Counted from the first letter of the stretch, positions 26,876 to 35,117 are shown. The stretch: DNA of 41,723 nt from Candidatus Margulisiibacteriota bacterium (GCA_028715625.1 JAQURL010000017.1:1-41723), one strand, 5' to 3'. The notes: generated by a model not told the origin, from the sequence alone. Program-made: numbers and translations.

Positions 26876-26904
26876 ATTATATCGGTGGGAATCAATTTTT
26901 CCAA
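26876..26904 (-). promoter_or_regulatory. Promoter of the YkuD operon (leaderless configuration)
   Basis: On the minus strand TTGGAA (26899-26904), a 17-bp spacer and a perfect TATAAT (26876-26881) lie directly upstream. Six bases (AGCACA) separate the -10 from ATGATG at 26869, so the transcript would start at or next to the initiation codon. Confidence 0.55.
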
Positions 26905-26912
26905 TTAGAAAC

Positions 26913-26947
26913 AGAGATATGGCACGCCAACGGCGCGCCATATCTCT
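26913..26947 (-). terminator. Hairpin terminator after serA
   Basis: Arms AGAGATATGGCACGCC (26913-26928) and GGCGCGCCATATCTCT (26932-26947) pair over 16 positions, with one A/G difference that gives a wobble pair, around a 3-nt loop. It lies nine bases past the serA stop in the direction of serA transcription. The following sequence is T-rich but without a long T-run, so it may be a partly effective terminator or an mRNA-stabilising stem. Confidence 0.65.
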
Positions 26948-26955
26948 AACAAGTT

Positions 26956-28131
26956 TTAGTTAGACGCAGCTAAAAACCTTACTTTAATAACCCCATCAAC
27001 ATCAGAGATTTCTTTTAGTGTTTTCTTGCTTAACTCGTTCGCTACGTCAATTATGTTGTAGGCATAGTCACCCTTGCTTTTATTGAGCATTTCCAAAATA
27101 TTAACACCAGCCTTGGCAAGAATTGAGGATATCTGGCCAACCATGTTGGGAACATTTTTATTCATAATTAATAAACGATAGTTAGAGCTGGAAGGTAATG
27201 TTGCGTCAGGATAATTTACAGAATTGGTGATATTCCCTTTTTCCAGAAAGTCTTTTAACTGATTGATCACAATGAATGCGCAATTTACTTCAGCTTCCTT
27301 AGTTGATGCTCCCAGATGAGGGATAGCGATAACCTTTTCTACGCCCAGAAGTTCATCATCCGGGAAGTCCGTTACATAACGAGCCACAATGCCTTCCTCA
27401 ATTGCCTTTAATAAGGCTTCGTTATTTACAATACCACCTCTGGAAAAATTAAGAATGCGTACTCCTTTTTTCATGGCCTTGAATCTGCTTTCATTTAGCA
27501 GTCCCTTTGTCCCATCATTAAGCGGTGTATGTAATGTTATGTAGTCACTTTGAGCAAGCAGTTCTTCAATACCTCTGGCCCTGATAACATCCTTTGATAA
27601 ACCCCAGGCATTTTCTATGGAAATAAACGGGTCCAGGCCTATTACTTTCATACCCAGCGCCTGGGCAGCATTTGCAACCAAAACTCCGATTTTGCCCAAA
27701 CCTACAACACCTAAAGTCTTTCCCATGATTTCACTTCCAGCGAACTGTCCTTTGTTTTTTTCTACCAAACCGGGCACTTCGTTTCCTTTACCTTTTATAG
27801 TCTGTACGTAAGTCATTCCCGGGAAAATATCACGAGAAGATAAGAAAAGTCCGGCCAGTACCAGTTCTTTTACTGCGTTGGCATTTGCTCCGGGAGAATT
27901 GAAAACTACAATTCCCTGGTTCGTACATTTTTCCACAGGAATGTTATTAACGCCAGCGCCTGCCCTTCCAACAGCCAATAATGTCTCCGGTAATTTCATC
28001 TCATGCATATCGAAACTTCGAAGCAATATAGCATCCGGATTGGCTATCTCCGTACCTATTTCATAATCATCAAGGGAAAGAAGGTTTAGTCCTTCTTTTT
28101 CTATTTTATTTAAGGTTAGTACTTTATACAT
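26956..28131 (-). CDS. serA: D-3-phosphoglycerate dehydrogenase
   Basis: A 391-residue NAD-dependent 2-hydroxyacid dehydrogenase with a C-terminal ACT domain (about 320-391, VPNMVGQISSILAKAGVNILEML). The Rossmann fingerprint is GVVGLGKIG (about 143). NFSRGGIV carries the substrate arginine, and IPHLGAST carries the catalytic histidine. GRAGAGVNNIPVEKCTNQGIVVFNSPGANANAVKELVLAG is typical of the short SerA type. It oxidises 3-phosphoglycerate in the first step of serine synthesis, and the ACT domain may sense serine. AAGGAG precedes the ATG. It follows rex with a 14-bp gap, so it is probably in the Rex-controlled transcript. Confidence 0.94.
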   Translation of the reverse strand: MYKVLTLNKIEKEGLNLLSLDDYEIGTEIANPDAILLRSFDMHEMKLPETLLAVGRAGAGVNNIPVEKCTNQGIVVFNSPGANANAVKELVLAGLFLSSRDIFPGMTYVQTIKGKGNEVPGLVEKNKGQFAGSEIMGKTLGVVGLGKIGVLVANAAQALGMKVIGLDPFISIENAWGLSKDVIRARGIEELLAQSDYITLHTPLNDGTKGLLNESRFKAMKKGVRILNFSRGGIVNNEALLKAIEEGIVARYVTDFPDDELLGVEKVIAIPHLGASTKEAEVNCAFIVINQLKDFLEKGNITNSVNYPDATLPSSSNYRLLIMNKNVPNMVGQISSILAKAGVNILEMLNKSKGDYAYNIIDVANELSKKTLKEISDVDGVIKVRFLAASN

Positions 28132-28145
28132 ATTAAATCTCCTTT

Positions 28146-28751
28146 CTATATTTGAGCCGCAATGAACCGTAGCGCCACGGTAACATCCATATTATTAAGA
28201 ACAATGCTATCAGGTACACTCAGCTGTACAGGAGCAAAGTTCAGGATACCGCGTACACCCCCTTTCACTAATTTATCCGCTATTTCTTGTGCCGCTTCTT
28301 TTGGAGCCGTAATAATTCCGATCTCGATTCCACGCTGTTTTACAATTTTTTCCAGTTCATTCACCGCAAACACTTCAACCGAAGTATGAAGCCGTTCTAT
28401 TTTGTTTATACTATTATCAAATCCGGCGACTATTTCAAAGCCATCATCTTTAAGCGCTTTATGGTCCAGCAAGGCCGTCCCCAACCTTCCAAGACCAACT
28501 ATGCATGTCTTGTATGAGCGGGATAACCTCAGGCTTGCCCCAATCTGCTTCTTTAGGGACCCAACATTGTAGCCCTTGCGATTATAGCCGGTAATATTCA
28601 GCGTGCTTATATCTTTTCTGACACAAGAATCTGTTGTGCCGGCAAGTCTGGCCAGGTCCTTGGAAGAAATATACTCAACATTGGTTTTTTGTAAGGTTTG
28701 AAGTGCCGCATAAACCAGGCAGAGCCTTTCAATCGAGTTGTTTGATAACAT
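28146..28751 (-). CDS. rex: Redox-sensing transcriptional repressor Rex
   Basis: A 201-residue protein from the ATG at 28751, which has an AAAGGAG ribosome binding site seven bases upstream; the longer frame to 28826 runs over the promoter and is not used. The winged helix (about 1-75) reads SIERLCLVYAALQTL...SSKDLARLAGTTDSCVRKDISTL, and the Rossmann domain starts CIVGLGRLGTALL and ends VTVALRFIAAQI. Rex binds DNA when NADH/NAD+ is low and is released by NADH. Two Rex-operator-like sites lie upstream, suggesting autoregulation. serA follows after 14 bp. Confidence 0.95.
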   Translation of the reverse strand: MLSNNSIERLCLVYAALQTLQKTNVEYISSKDLARLAGTTDSCVRKDISTLNITGYNRKGYNVGSLKKQIGASLRLSRSYKTCIVGLGRLGTALLDHKALKDDGFEIVAGFDNSINKIERLHTSVEVFAVNELEKIVKQRGIEIGIITAPKEAAQEIADKLVKGGVRGILNFAPVQLSVPDSIVLNNMDVTVALRFIAAQI

Positions 28752-28764
28752 TAGCGCTCCTTTA

Positions 28765-28782
28765 CGGTGAAAAAATTCACAC
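28765..28782. promoter_or_regulatory. Rex operator 1
   Basis: GTGAA-AAAA-TTCAC (28767-28780) is a perfect inverted repeat that matches the core of the Rex operator TTGTGAAnnnnTTCACAA. It lies just downstream of the predicted rex transcription start and upstream of the ribosome binding site, where a bound repressor would block elongation. Confidence 0.75.
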
Positions 28783-28797
28783 AAATATACTATACAC

Positions 28798-28826
28798 ATA
28801 TTATCTACAATAACTATCCATGTCAA
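28798..28826 (-). promoter_or_regulatory. Promoter of rex-serA
   Basis: On the minus strand a perfect TTGACA (28821-28826) is followed after 17 bp by TAATAT (28798-28803), a four-of-six -10. The start point would fall near 28791, about 40 bases before the rex ATG and directly before Rex operator 1. Confidence 0.6.
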
Positions 28827-28851
28827 TACCTATATTTCAAAAGGCTTATAT

Positions 28852-28869
28852 TTGTGATAAATTTCACTA
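28852..28869. promoter_or_regulatory. Rex operator 2 (upstream)
   Basis: TTGTGATAAATTTCACTA matches the Rex consensus TTGTGAAnnnnTTCACAA at 12 of 14 defined positions. It is about 70 bp upstream of operator 1 and beyond the -35. It could permit cooperative binding of two Rex dimers. Confidence 0.65.
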
Positions 28870-28918
28870 TAAACAAATTATTGGTTTTTTAAGGGGATAC
28901 AACGTGTACAATTTTAAA

Positions 28919-29593
28919 CTACCAAAGAAAAGGGATCAATTTATACTTTGTTTCTTCTATATAGCCTTTATATCCATCTAATTCCCGGTCAAGCATTTCA
29001 TCTTCAAGAGCTGTTCTCAAGACAAGCAGGGAAATTGCAATAGCAGCAGGGATGAAGCTGTAAATTGAGCTGAAAATCAACGGAAACCCTGCCCAGGAAA
29101 TAATCATACCAAGATACCCGGGATGACGAACAAACCGATAAACCCCGGAATTACATACCGCATGAGCCCTTTCAGTTTGTATGCGCGCTACACTTGAAAA
29201 GAAAGTATTCTGTTTTTTCGCATATAAAAAAAATATTTGACCGGTTAAAACAAGAAATACACCGAGAATAAAGTATGTGCTGTTTAATTCCGGAGACCAG
29301 TGAAAACGACCAGCATCAAGTCCCGCTACAATATAGGCAACAACGGTAACGACTGCAGAAAACCCAAGTATTGTTTTGTCCCAGCTTTTTATGTCTGGCC
29401 CGGGCTTGGCTCTCTCCCTTATTAATTGTTCATTATCCCTTATGGTTAGCAGGTTCAAAGCTAATCCAAAAATGCTTAATAATACATAGACCCAACCTCG
29501 GAAGAAGTTCACTTTTCCAGCCGCAATAAATATGATTAACATAAAGAACAATAGCCCGAACAAACTCTTGCTGAAGTATTTTAATTTCCCCAT
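28919..29593 (-). CDS. Isoprenylcysteine carboxyl methyltransferase (ICMT)/PEMT-like membrane methyltransferase
   Basis: A 224-residue integral membrane protein with about five hydrophobic helices. The diagnostic C-terminal block is GVYRFVRHPGYLGMIISWAGFPLIF followed by EDEMLDRELDGYKGYIEETKYKLIPFLW, the SAM-binding RHPxY...E region shared by ICMT and phospholipid methyltransferases. Bacterial members are mostly uncharacterised; substrates are probably small lipophilic or isoprenoid molecules. AGGAG precedes the ATG. The stop is about 90 bp from the rex promoter, so it is a separate unit. Confidence 0.85.
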   Translation of the reverse strand: MGKLKYFSKSLFGLLFFMLIIFIAAGKVNFFRGWVYVLLSIFGLALNLLTIRDNEQLIRERAKPGPDIKSWDKTILGFSAVVTVVAYIVAGLDAGRFHWSPELNSTYFILGVFLVLTGQIFFLYAKKQNTFFSSVARIQTERAHAVCNSGVYRFVRHPGYLGMIISWAGFPLIFSSIYSFIPAAIAISLLVLRTALEDEMLDRELDGYKGYIEETKYKLIPFLW

Positions 29594-29736
29594 AGCGAAC
29601 GCTCCTGAAGTTGAAATTTATATTGTTAAAATAATTATATCATTAAACAGAGCGTAATTATGATTAAAGAAAAATTAATAATGTTATAATAATTCAGAAA
29701 CAAACCCTTACTGGATAGCAGGAGAACTAAAAAGAT

Positions 29737-30480
29737 ATGATCATTCGTGAAATAATCTCCAAGTCTGTATTATCCCCATCAAAAATATATGATTATGTAC
29801 TGAATCCTTATGTCGGCTGTCAATTTGGCTGCTCATATTGTTACGCGCGCTATATGAAGAAATTTACCGGACACAAAGAGCCCTGGGGCAGTTTTGTGGA
29901 TATTAAAATTAATGCGGTCGAATTACTGCGGAAGGAAGTTGTTAAGAAGAAAGTTGCACAGGTCTGGATAAGCGGTGTTTGTGATCCGTATCAACCTTTG
30001 GAAGCCAAGTATAAGTTAACAAGAGGATGCCTGAAAATATTGACAGATAACGATTGGCCCATTGTTATTCAAACTAAATCCAGATTGGTATTAAGAGATA
30101 TTGATATTATAAAAAAAGCCAAAAGCTGTAATGTGGGGTTTTCTATAGCCACCGCCGACGACAGGATCAGACAATTATTCGAACCAGGCTCAACACCCAT
30201 AACTGATAGAATAAACGCCTTGGAAAAGCTGCACAATGAGGGGATAAGTACATATGCGATGATAGCTCCGATATTGCCCGGGGCTGAACGTATTATGGAA
30301 TTTCTTGAAGGTAAAGTTGATTATATTTATGTGGATAGAATGAATTACAATTATGCCAGCAGAATATATAAAGCCAATAAATTGGAAGGTTATTTGGAGA
30401 GCGATTATTTTGATGCCGTGGGGCAAAAAATCGTGGATGACTGTAAGAAGATGAAGATTGAATGTAGTGTTGTATATTAG
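29737..30480 (+). CDS. SPL-like radical SAM protein
   Basis: A 247-residue protein. NPYVGCQFGCSYCYAR (Cys28, Cys32, Cys35) is the CxxxCxxC cluster site with the GCxYCYAR form of the spore photoproduct lyase-like family. WISGVCDPYQPLEAKYKLTRGCLKIL, IQTKSRLVLRDIDII, FSIATADD...FEPGSTPITDRINAL and MIAPILPGA are further family blocks. These short proteins are widespread outside spore formers and their reaction is mostly unknown, so DNA photoproduct repair should not be assumed. GGAG lies 12 bases before the ATG. Confidence 0.88.
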   Translation: MIIREIISKSVLSPSKIYDYVLNPYVGCQFGCSYCYARYMKKFTGHKEPWGSFVDIKINAVELLRKEVVKKKVAQVWISGVCDPYQPLEAKYKLTRGCLKILTDNDWPIVIQTKSRLVLRDIDIIKKAKSCNVGFSIATADDRIRQLFEPGSTPITDRINALEKLHNEGISTYAMIAPILPGAERIMEFLEGKVDYIYVDRMNYNYASRIYKANKLEGYLESDYFDAVGQKIVDDCKKMKIECSVVY

Positions 30481-30593
30481 CAAAAACCAGATCTGCAATC
30501 CGGGTTAAGTATTCACTGGAATAACATAAGCTGTAAAAAAGTTTGATATAATATATTTTTGTAAGGGTCATGTTTCTGAAAAGGAGGAATTAA

Positions 30594-30965
30594 ATGAATA
30601 TAGCTCTATGGATAATTCAAATTGTGGTCGCATTTTATTGTATTATGGGTTCAGTCTGGAGATTTTTGAATTTTAAGCAGGCAGCGCTGGCTATTACCTC
30701 AATAAATGCGCTTCCGGCCGCTGTTTGGAATGTCATTGGAATAATCGAAATAGTGTGCGCAATCGGACTGATACTCCCGGGGTTGTTAAAAATGAACCAA
30801 AAAGTTACCGCAATTGTGGCAGGATTTCTGACAGTGGAAATGTTATTCCTGACCGGCTTGCATGCAAAATATTTTGGACTGGAACTCAGCGCGACTAACC
30901 CGGCAATGTGGACAATAATGTTGGCTATCCTGTCTGCCCTTGTGGCTTATGGCAGGGCCAGGTAA
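30594..30965 (+). CDS. DoxX-like integral membrane protein
   Basis: A 123-residue protein with four predicted helices (about 3-20, 42-65, 70-90, 100-120). LPAAVWNVIGIIEIVCAIGLILPG is typical of the DoxX-like family. Family members are linked to redox or quinone-associated membrane functions, but the role is mostly unknown. AAGGAGG seven bases before the ATG gives a strong ribosome binding site, and a TATAAT at 30547-30552 lies upstream. Nothing convincing is encoded in the 237 bp after it. Confidence 0.8.
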   Translation: MNIALWIIQIVVAFYCIMGSVWRFLNFKQAALAITSINALPAAVWNVIGIIEIVCAIGLILPGLLKMNQKVTAIVAGFLTVEMLFLTGLHAKYFGLELSATNPAMWTIMLAILSALVAYGRAR

Positions 30966-31202
30966 AAACCCCGGCGCGCTTCTCGCCATTAGACTATCTT
31001 CACAGCTGGTTTATTGAAGCAGAGCCGGCGACTGCTGAATATATTCAAGATGTCTGTATACAATTATCTAGAGGTATGTTTTTCTTTTTGATATACAAAA
31101 ATCCTATTACTATGCCGACTGCGATTGGAAGCAAACCTGGTTCCATAAAACCTTTTAAGTGAATCAATTTATTAATATCTATCACTTTGCGTGCTTTTTC
31201 CG
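30966..31202. other. Noncoding spacer between convergent DoxX-like and SDR genes
   Basis: No convincing gene is seen. Near its left end CCCCGGCGCG (30969-30978) followed by CTTCTCGCC repeats pieces also found in the tRNA-Asn 3' end and in the GC-rich segment near 40330. It may be the trace of an old insertion, but the match is short. Confidence 0.3.
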
Positions 31203-31910
31203 TTAAATCATCATAGATTCAGCTTCTTCAGATTCAATTTGCATAAGAATTTTGGCAGCTACAATTTCCGTAGAATCGACAGGCATGTCATCGTAAGAAC
31301 CTGCTGATGCAAGATTTTCAAACATGCGAACACCTAACGCATTTTTACCGAAATTGGTTGCAGTCATGCGTGGATGAAAAACGCTGACAATAATTTTGTC
31401 TGGTGCCAGCTCCTGACGTGCAGTTAGCGAGAGCGCATTGAGTGCATATTTTGTAGAAGCATAAGAGCCCAGAAGTGGAATGTATTGTTTTGAGACCATC
31501 GAACTAATATTGAGGATCATTCCTCCGCCTTGTTTTCGCATCTGTGGTATGACAGCTTGCATAGCCCTAAGAGGGCCGTAAACATTTAATTCAACAATGC
31601 TTTGGTATTCTGCTATATCCACTTTTTCAATAGGTCCATATTGAGCTTGTCCTGCACCATTCACCAACAAGTCAACTCTGCCAAAGTGTTCTACAGTTCT
31701 ATTAATTAAGTTAACAATGTCTTCAGGTTTGCGTATATCAGTTGGAATAGCCAGAGAGTTAGGTAATTCGGATTCCATTTTCTTTAAGATCTCGGCCCTG
31801 CGAGCTGCCAGTACTACCTTGGCTTGGTTAGCACTGAGTAGTCTTGCCAGAGTAGCGCCAATTCCTTCTGAAGCACCAGTAATGATTACAACCTTATCTT
31901 TTACTTTCAT
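31203..31910 (-). CDS. Short-chain dehydrogenase/reductase (classical SDR)
   Basis: A 235-residue Rossmann enzyme. The N-terminal ITGASEGIGATLA is the TGxxxGxG cofactor site, and AARR after beta-2 favours NADP(H). VNGAG is the NNAG-type motif, SSMVSKQYIPLLGSYASTKYAL carries catalytic Ser, Tyr and Lys (YASTK), and HPRMTATNF closes the active site. The family oxidises or reduces alcohols and ketones; no substrate can be assigned from the neighbours. It is slightly shorter than the usual 245-260 residues. Confidence 0.9.
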   Translation of the reverse strand: MKVKDKVVIITGASEGIGATLARLLSANQAKVVLAARRAEILKKMESELPNSLAIPTDIRKPEDIVNLINRTVEHFGRVDLLVNGAGQAQYGPIEKVDIAEYQSIVELNVYGPLRAMQAVIPQMRKQGGGMILNISSMVSKQYIPLLGSYASTKYALNALSLTARQELAPDKIIVSVFHPRMTATNFGKNALGVRMFENLASAGSYDDMPVDSTEIVAAKILMQIESEEAESMMI

Positions 31911-32182
31911 TGGTTAATCCCTCCTTTTATTGTCTGTATTTGACAAGATTTCCACCAACACGAAATTTTTGTAAAACATAGACTTAAATTCATCAAACAC
32001 GTCTAGATTATATCAGAAGTATAGAAGCAGTGAACCATAAACTTGAGAAACGAGGTGTTGATGAATAACTTGGCGTGGAAGAATTAGAATAGCACTCTTT
32101 AATTAATGTTCTCTTGGGGTCGCAAATTTAAAATTAGATAGTATAATTAGAAAAGAACCGAGTCCCATAAAGGAGGGGGTGT

Positions 32183-32374
32183 ATGAGCCTCTTTAAAGAA
32201 CTTCTCATTAGAGTAATAATTATTATTTCACTAACTGACATAATTGAATTTTACATAATAAAAAGAAGAAATTTGCCAATAACACCAACACTAGTTATTG
32301 CAATCATTGTTGTTACGCTCATACCTTTAGTGATTAATATTTGGTATTGTCTTCGCAAGTACAACATTATCTAG
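32183..32374 (+). CDS. Small two-helix membrane protein
   Basis: A 63-residue hydrophobic protein of unknown family with two likely membrane helices (about 6-25 and 36-55) separated by a basic turn, KRRNLPITP. AAAGGAGGGGG eight bases upstream is one of the best ribosome binding sites in the window, and TATAAT at 32142-32147 supports a promoter. It sits at the edge of the tRNA-Asn-linked region. The translation signals make it a real gene in my view, but no function is assigned. Confidence 0.6.
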   Translation: MSLFKELLIRVIIIISLTDIIEFYIIKRRNLPITPTLVIAIIVVTLIPLVINIWYCLRKYNII

Positions 32375-32769
32375 AAATTTTGCATAATGATTGTTATGAG
32401 TAGTTCAGGCAGTATTTAACAAATTGTGAAATACGACCCAAAAAGTTTGGGGCTAGGTGTCGATATTGGCTCCCCGATAAAGAGGCATAATTACGCTCGA
32501 CCACAAACAATATCATCTTCTTGAAGAACATAAATCAATTTTCTGGAAGTGGTATCGAGCTGCTTAAATCAGCTCCCTTACAGATTTCTATCGAGCAGTC
32601 ACTTTTTAAGCACCGAGATTATATATTTATATACCTGTCATTGACCGTACAAATTTAAAGGTGGTTATGCAAAATGTTTAAAAGCGTTTTAACATGGGAA
32701 TAATATATATAAATTACCAAAAACATACATCTGCAATGAATATAATAATTATTGAAGGGAGAATTTGTT
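32375..32769. other. Noncoding region with degenerate tRNA-3'-end copy and terminal module
   Basis: No gene is seen in these 395 bp. It holds a short hairpin (CCCAAA-AAG-TTTGGG, near 32438-32452) and ATTGGCTCCCCG at 32465-32476, a partial copy of the tRNA-Asn 3' end. A segment ending GGTATCGAGCTGCTTAA near 32567 resembles the one ending GGTATGGAGTTGCTTAA at 36437. This is best explained as the left boundary of inserted DNA. Confidence 0.5.
32465..32476. repeat. Degenerate att-like copy A of the tRNA-Asn 3' end
   Basis: ATTGGCTCCCCG is identical to 12 bases at 40466-40477 covering the encoded CCA, discriminator and acceptor stem of tRNA-Asn. Similarity in the following 90 bp to the sequence right of copy C makes chance less likely. 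Confidence 0.45.
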
Positions 32770-33351
32770 ATGAATAAAAAAACAGTAAGTATAAGCGAAA
32801 GAACGGGTAAGTCTAGTAAAGCAGCACTTGCTTTACAAAAAACTATTGATGAAAATAGACAATTATCAGGAGATATTCAAAAATTAGCTATAGAAATAGC
32901 AAAACTAAGAGCAGGTTTAACAATATTAGAAAAATGGAATGAATTGTCTGTTTCAGAAAAACTTGAAAAAATTGAAAAAGGTGTGAAACCCAAGTATGAA
33001 CAAGAATTAGCTAAAATTCAAATAAATGTTACTCCGGAAACAGTTCAAGAGAATGATGATGATACTTTAGAAGTTATTTTGAACAGAAATAAAGCTCTAA
33101 AAAAAGATAAAGAGCTCAAACAAAAAACAATTAGCGATTTAAATACTAAAGTAAAAGCTGCTGAATCACAATTTCATACCCCTATAGCTGATTTGGTAAA
33201 ACAATTAGAGACTGACCTGGCTGAACAAAAGAAAGCAACAGAAAGAGCAAGAAATAAGCCTGCTGAGGTTCGGGTTGAATATAGAGAACGAGAAAGAGAA
33301 GTTGAATGGGGACATGATAAATATTCTTGTTGTGAGGCGCCTGTAGATTAA
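32770..33351 (+). CDS. Coiled-coil protein with C-terminal Cys-Cys tail; possible substrate of the adjacent radical SAM enzyme
   Basis: A 193-residue, Lys/Glu-rich protein from the ATG at 32770, with GGGAG eight bases upstream; a TTG start at 32752 would include the ribosome binding site and is rejected. Heptad-like helices run over about 15-70 and 95-165. A basic REREREVEW stretch then leads to the end, DKYSCCEAPVD, with the only two cysteines of the protein. The gene lies 150 bp before a radical SAM/SPASM enzyme with a PqqD-like domain, on the same strand and with the same AT-rich codon use. A long leader with a short C-terminal core would fit a ribosomally made modified peptide, but a structural or scaffold protein is equally possible. 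No family is recognised. Confidence 0.65.
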   Translation: MNKKTVSISERTGKSSKAALALQKTIDENRQLSGDIQKLAIEIAKLRAGLTILEKWNELSVSEKLEKIEKGVKPKYEQELAKIQINVTPETVQENDDDTLEVILNRNKALKKDKELKQKTISDLNTKVKAAESQFHTPIADLVKQLETDLAEQKKATERARNKPAEVRVEYREREREVEWGHDKYSCCEAPVD

Positions 33352-33501
33352 TATTGATTAATCTCTTCTTAAAATCATTTATTTGATAAAAATTTTATAA
33401 TACAATGCATAAACTATATTTTTCATAATTAAAGTAGGACCTGGCTTAACTTGTGCATTAGTATTTATGTTTTCAGGATAAGTTAATGAGAGTGTTTTGA
33501 A

Positions 33502-35073
33502 ATGCATAATGAAAATTTCATTTTAAAATTAAATAAAAACACTATCAAGAGATTTGAATACAACTCTGATGGCGGACTTCTTTTTTTATTTAATGCAATT
33601 ACAAGAAGAAACTGGACTGGCAATGATTCTTCTTATGAAATATTAAAACTGATAGACGGAAAAAGAACATTAGCCGAGATTTATACAGAACTTGGAAAAA
33701 TATTTAATAATCTTTCAAGCGGAGAAGTTATTGAAAGCACAAATTCAATTCTAACAAAGTGGATTCATGAGAAATTTATTAATGTTATTGAGCCACAGAA
33801 TAACGTTAATAGCGAAGAATATAATTGGCTTAACAAAAATGTGGCGGACTGTATAAAAACTTATCTGGATTTTCATTTTAATAAGCCAAGAAACAGCCGT
33901 ACGCCTCAGGAAGAATTCAGACTGTTTCACATTAATATAGCAGAATCAAAACATAAAAAAACCGAAAGATATTATTTCCAGCATCCTATTAGTGTTAGAT
34001 TAATAGTTGATTCAGATTGCAACCTGAGATGCAAGCATTGTTATTATTATGACAAGCCCGAGATATACAACAATGAAAATAATACCTCTAAGGAAAAAAT
34101 ATTTGAAGCAATTGATATAATAGCTGAAAAATTCAGCTCTCATTTTATGCTAATAACAGGAGGCGAACCTTTTTTAAGAACGGATATTTTAGAAATACTG
34201 GAATATATTAAAAGCAAAAATATTGTTGTATATATCCAAACAAATGGAACCTTACTAACCGATGAAATTATTGAAAGATTGGAGAAAATACTTAATTTAA
34301 ATACTGATGTTATTCAAGTTAGTATAGATGGATTAAAATCTTCATCCCATGAAAAAACAAGAGGCAAGAAGGCATTTAATAAAAGCATAAAAGCTCTAAG
34401 AGAACTTGTGAAAAGAGGGTTTATTACTGCTGTAAATTGTACGGCACTTTCAGCAAATGTACATGAACTTCCGCAAATTTATGAGTTCTTGCGAGATTTG
34501 AAAGTTGAAAAAATTACATTCGGCAAATTTGATTTAAAATCGGATAAACAACGTTACCTAATTCCTGATAAAGATATACTCTTTAAGGCTGCTGCTGAGA
34601 TAATCCGTATTTATATGGAAGATGATTTTCAAAATTTAAATATTAATCTGTTTGAAAATATCGAGCTTATAAATGATAAAAAAGTAGTCAAATATATAGA
34701 CCAATATTTACCTGAATCAAATGAATCTTCTACATACGATGATTTAAGTTGTGCCTGTGATTCCGGGTTTTGTATAAATTCAGATGGAAGCGTGCAATTG
34801 TGTCCTGAAGTATATGCACTGGGTAAAGAATTTATAATGGGCAATATTAATACCGAATCTCTGGTAGATATTTGGGAAAAGAGGCATGATAACCTGTTTT
34901 TTCAGCCAAAAATGAAAGATCAGATGCTTTGCAATAAGTGTAAATACGTTAGTTTGTGCAAAGGCGGTTGCCCTGCCAAAGCATATGCAGAATATGGCGA
35001 TAAACATATGCCTGATCCTGGTTGTCGGATAGGTGCTGAAATGGTAAAAAAATACAAAAAAAGTGAAGAATAA
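33502..35073 (+). CDS. Radical SAM/SPASM peptide maturase-like enzyme with N-terminal PqqD-like (RRE) domain
   Basis: A 523-residue protein with three parts. Residues about 14-98 (LLFLFNAITRRNW..., YEILKLIDGKRTLAEIYTEL, IHEKFINVIEP) match the PqqD-like winged helix that binds leader peptides. The radical SAM barrel starts with CNLRCKHC (Cys173, Cys177, Cys180) and continues with LITGGEPFLR, IQTNGTLLTDE and QVSIDGLKSS. From about 415 on a SPASM domain shows CDSGFCINSDGSVQLCPEVYALG, GNINTESLVDIWEK and CNKCKYVSLCKGGCPAKAY, with enough cysteines for two auxiliary 4Fe-4S clusters. Such enzymes make thioether, C-C or epimerised links in peptides. No protease or exporter is adjacent. It is AT-rich relative to the core genes. 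Confidence 0.88.
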   Translation: MHNENFILKLNKNTIKRFEYNSDGGLLFLFNAITRRNWTGNDSSYEILKLIDGKRTLAEIYTELGKIFNNLSSGEVIESTNSILTKWIHEKFINVIEPQNNVNSEEYNWLNKNVADCIKTYLDFHFNKPRNSRTPQEEFRLFHINIAESKHKKTERYYFQHPISVRLIVDSDCNLRCKHCYYYDKPEIYNNENNTSKEKIFEAIDIIAEKFSSHFMLITGGEPFLRTDILEILEYIKSKNIVVYIQTNGTLLTDEIIERLEKILNLNTDVIQVSIDGLKSSSHEKTRGKKAFNKSIKALRELVKRGFITAVNCTALSANVHELPQIYEFLRDLKVEKITFGKFDLKSDKQRYLIPDKDILFKAAAEIIRIYMEDDFQNLNINLFENIELINDKKVVKYIDQYLPESNESSTYDDLSCACDSGFCINSDGSVQLCPEVYALGKEFIMGNINTESLVDIWEKRHDNLFFQPKMKDQMLCNKCKYVSLCKGGCPAKAYAEYGDKHMPDPGCRIGAEMVKKYKKSEE

Positions 35074-35095
35074 CACACTATAAAACCTACAGAAC

Positions 35096-35109
35096 TGGCT
35101 TCCCGGCGC
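35096..35109. repeat. Att-like copy B of the tRNA-Asn 3' end
   Basis: TGGCTTCCCGGCGC differs at one of 14 positions from the tRNA-Asn 3' end (TGGCTCCCCGGCGC at 40468-40481). It lies 22 bp after the radical SAM stop. A perfect GCGAAAA-ATTC-TTTTCGC hairpin (35118-35135) follows, before the IS element. Confidence 0.4.
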
Positions 35110-35117
35110 TTGCCTCG

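Noticed and set aside
26870-26941. Upstream start of the YkuD-like paralogue at 26941
   Set aside because: It would place the N-terminus inside the serA terminator hairpin and upstream of the promoter; the ATG at 26869 follows a good promoter.
28752-28826. Longer N-terminus of Rex starting at 28826
   Set aside because: The extension covers the -35, -10 and Rex operator and does not match the family; the ATG at 28751 has a strong ribosome binding site.
29737-30480. True spore photoproduct lyase
   Set aside because: The protein is much shorter than SplB and no sporulation genes are present; only the SPL-like family can be claimed.
30908-31162. ORF overlapping the end of the DoxX-like gene
   Set aside because: It starts inside the DoxX-like gene in another frame and has no recognisable protein pattern or ribosome binding site.
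32752-32769. TTG start of the coiled-coil gene
   Set aside because: The extra residues are encoded by the ribosome binding site region; the ATG at 32770 has GGGAG eight bases upstream.
33352-33501. Small precursor peptide between the coiled-coil gene and the radical SAM gene
   Set aside because: The only ATG-started frames here are a few codons long, with no ribosome binding site.
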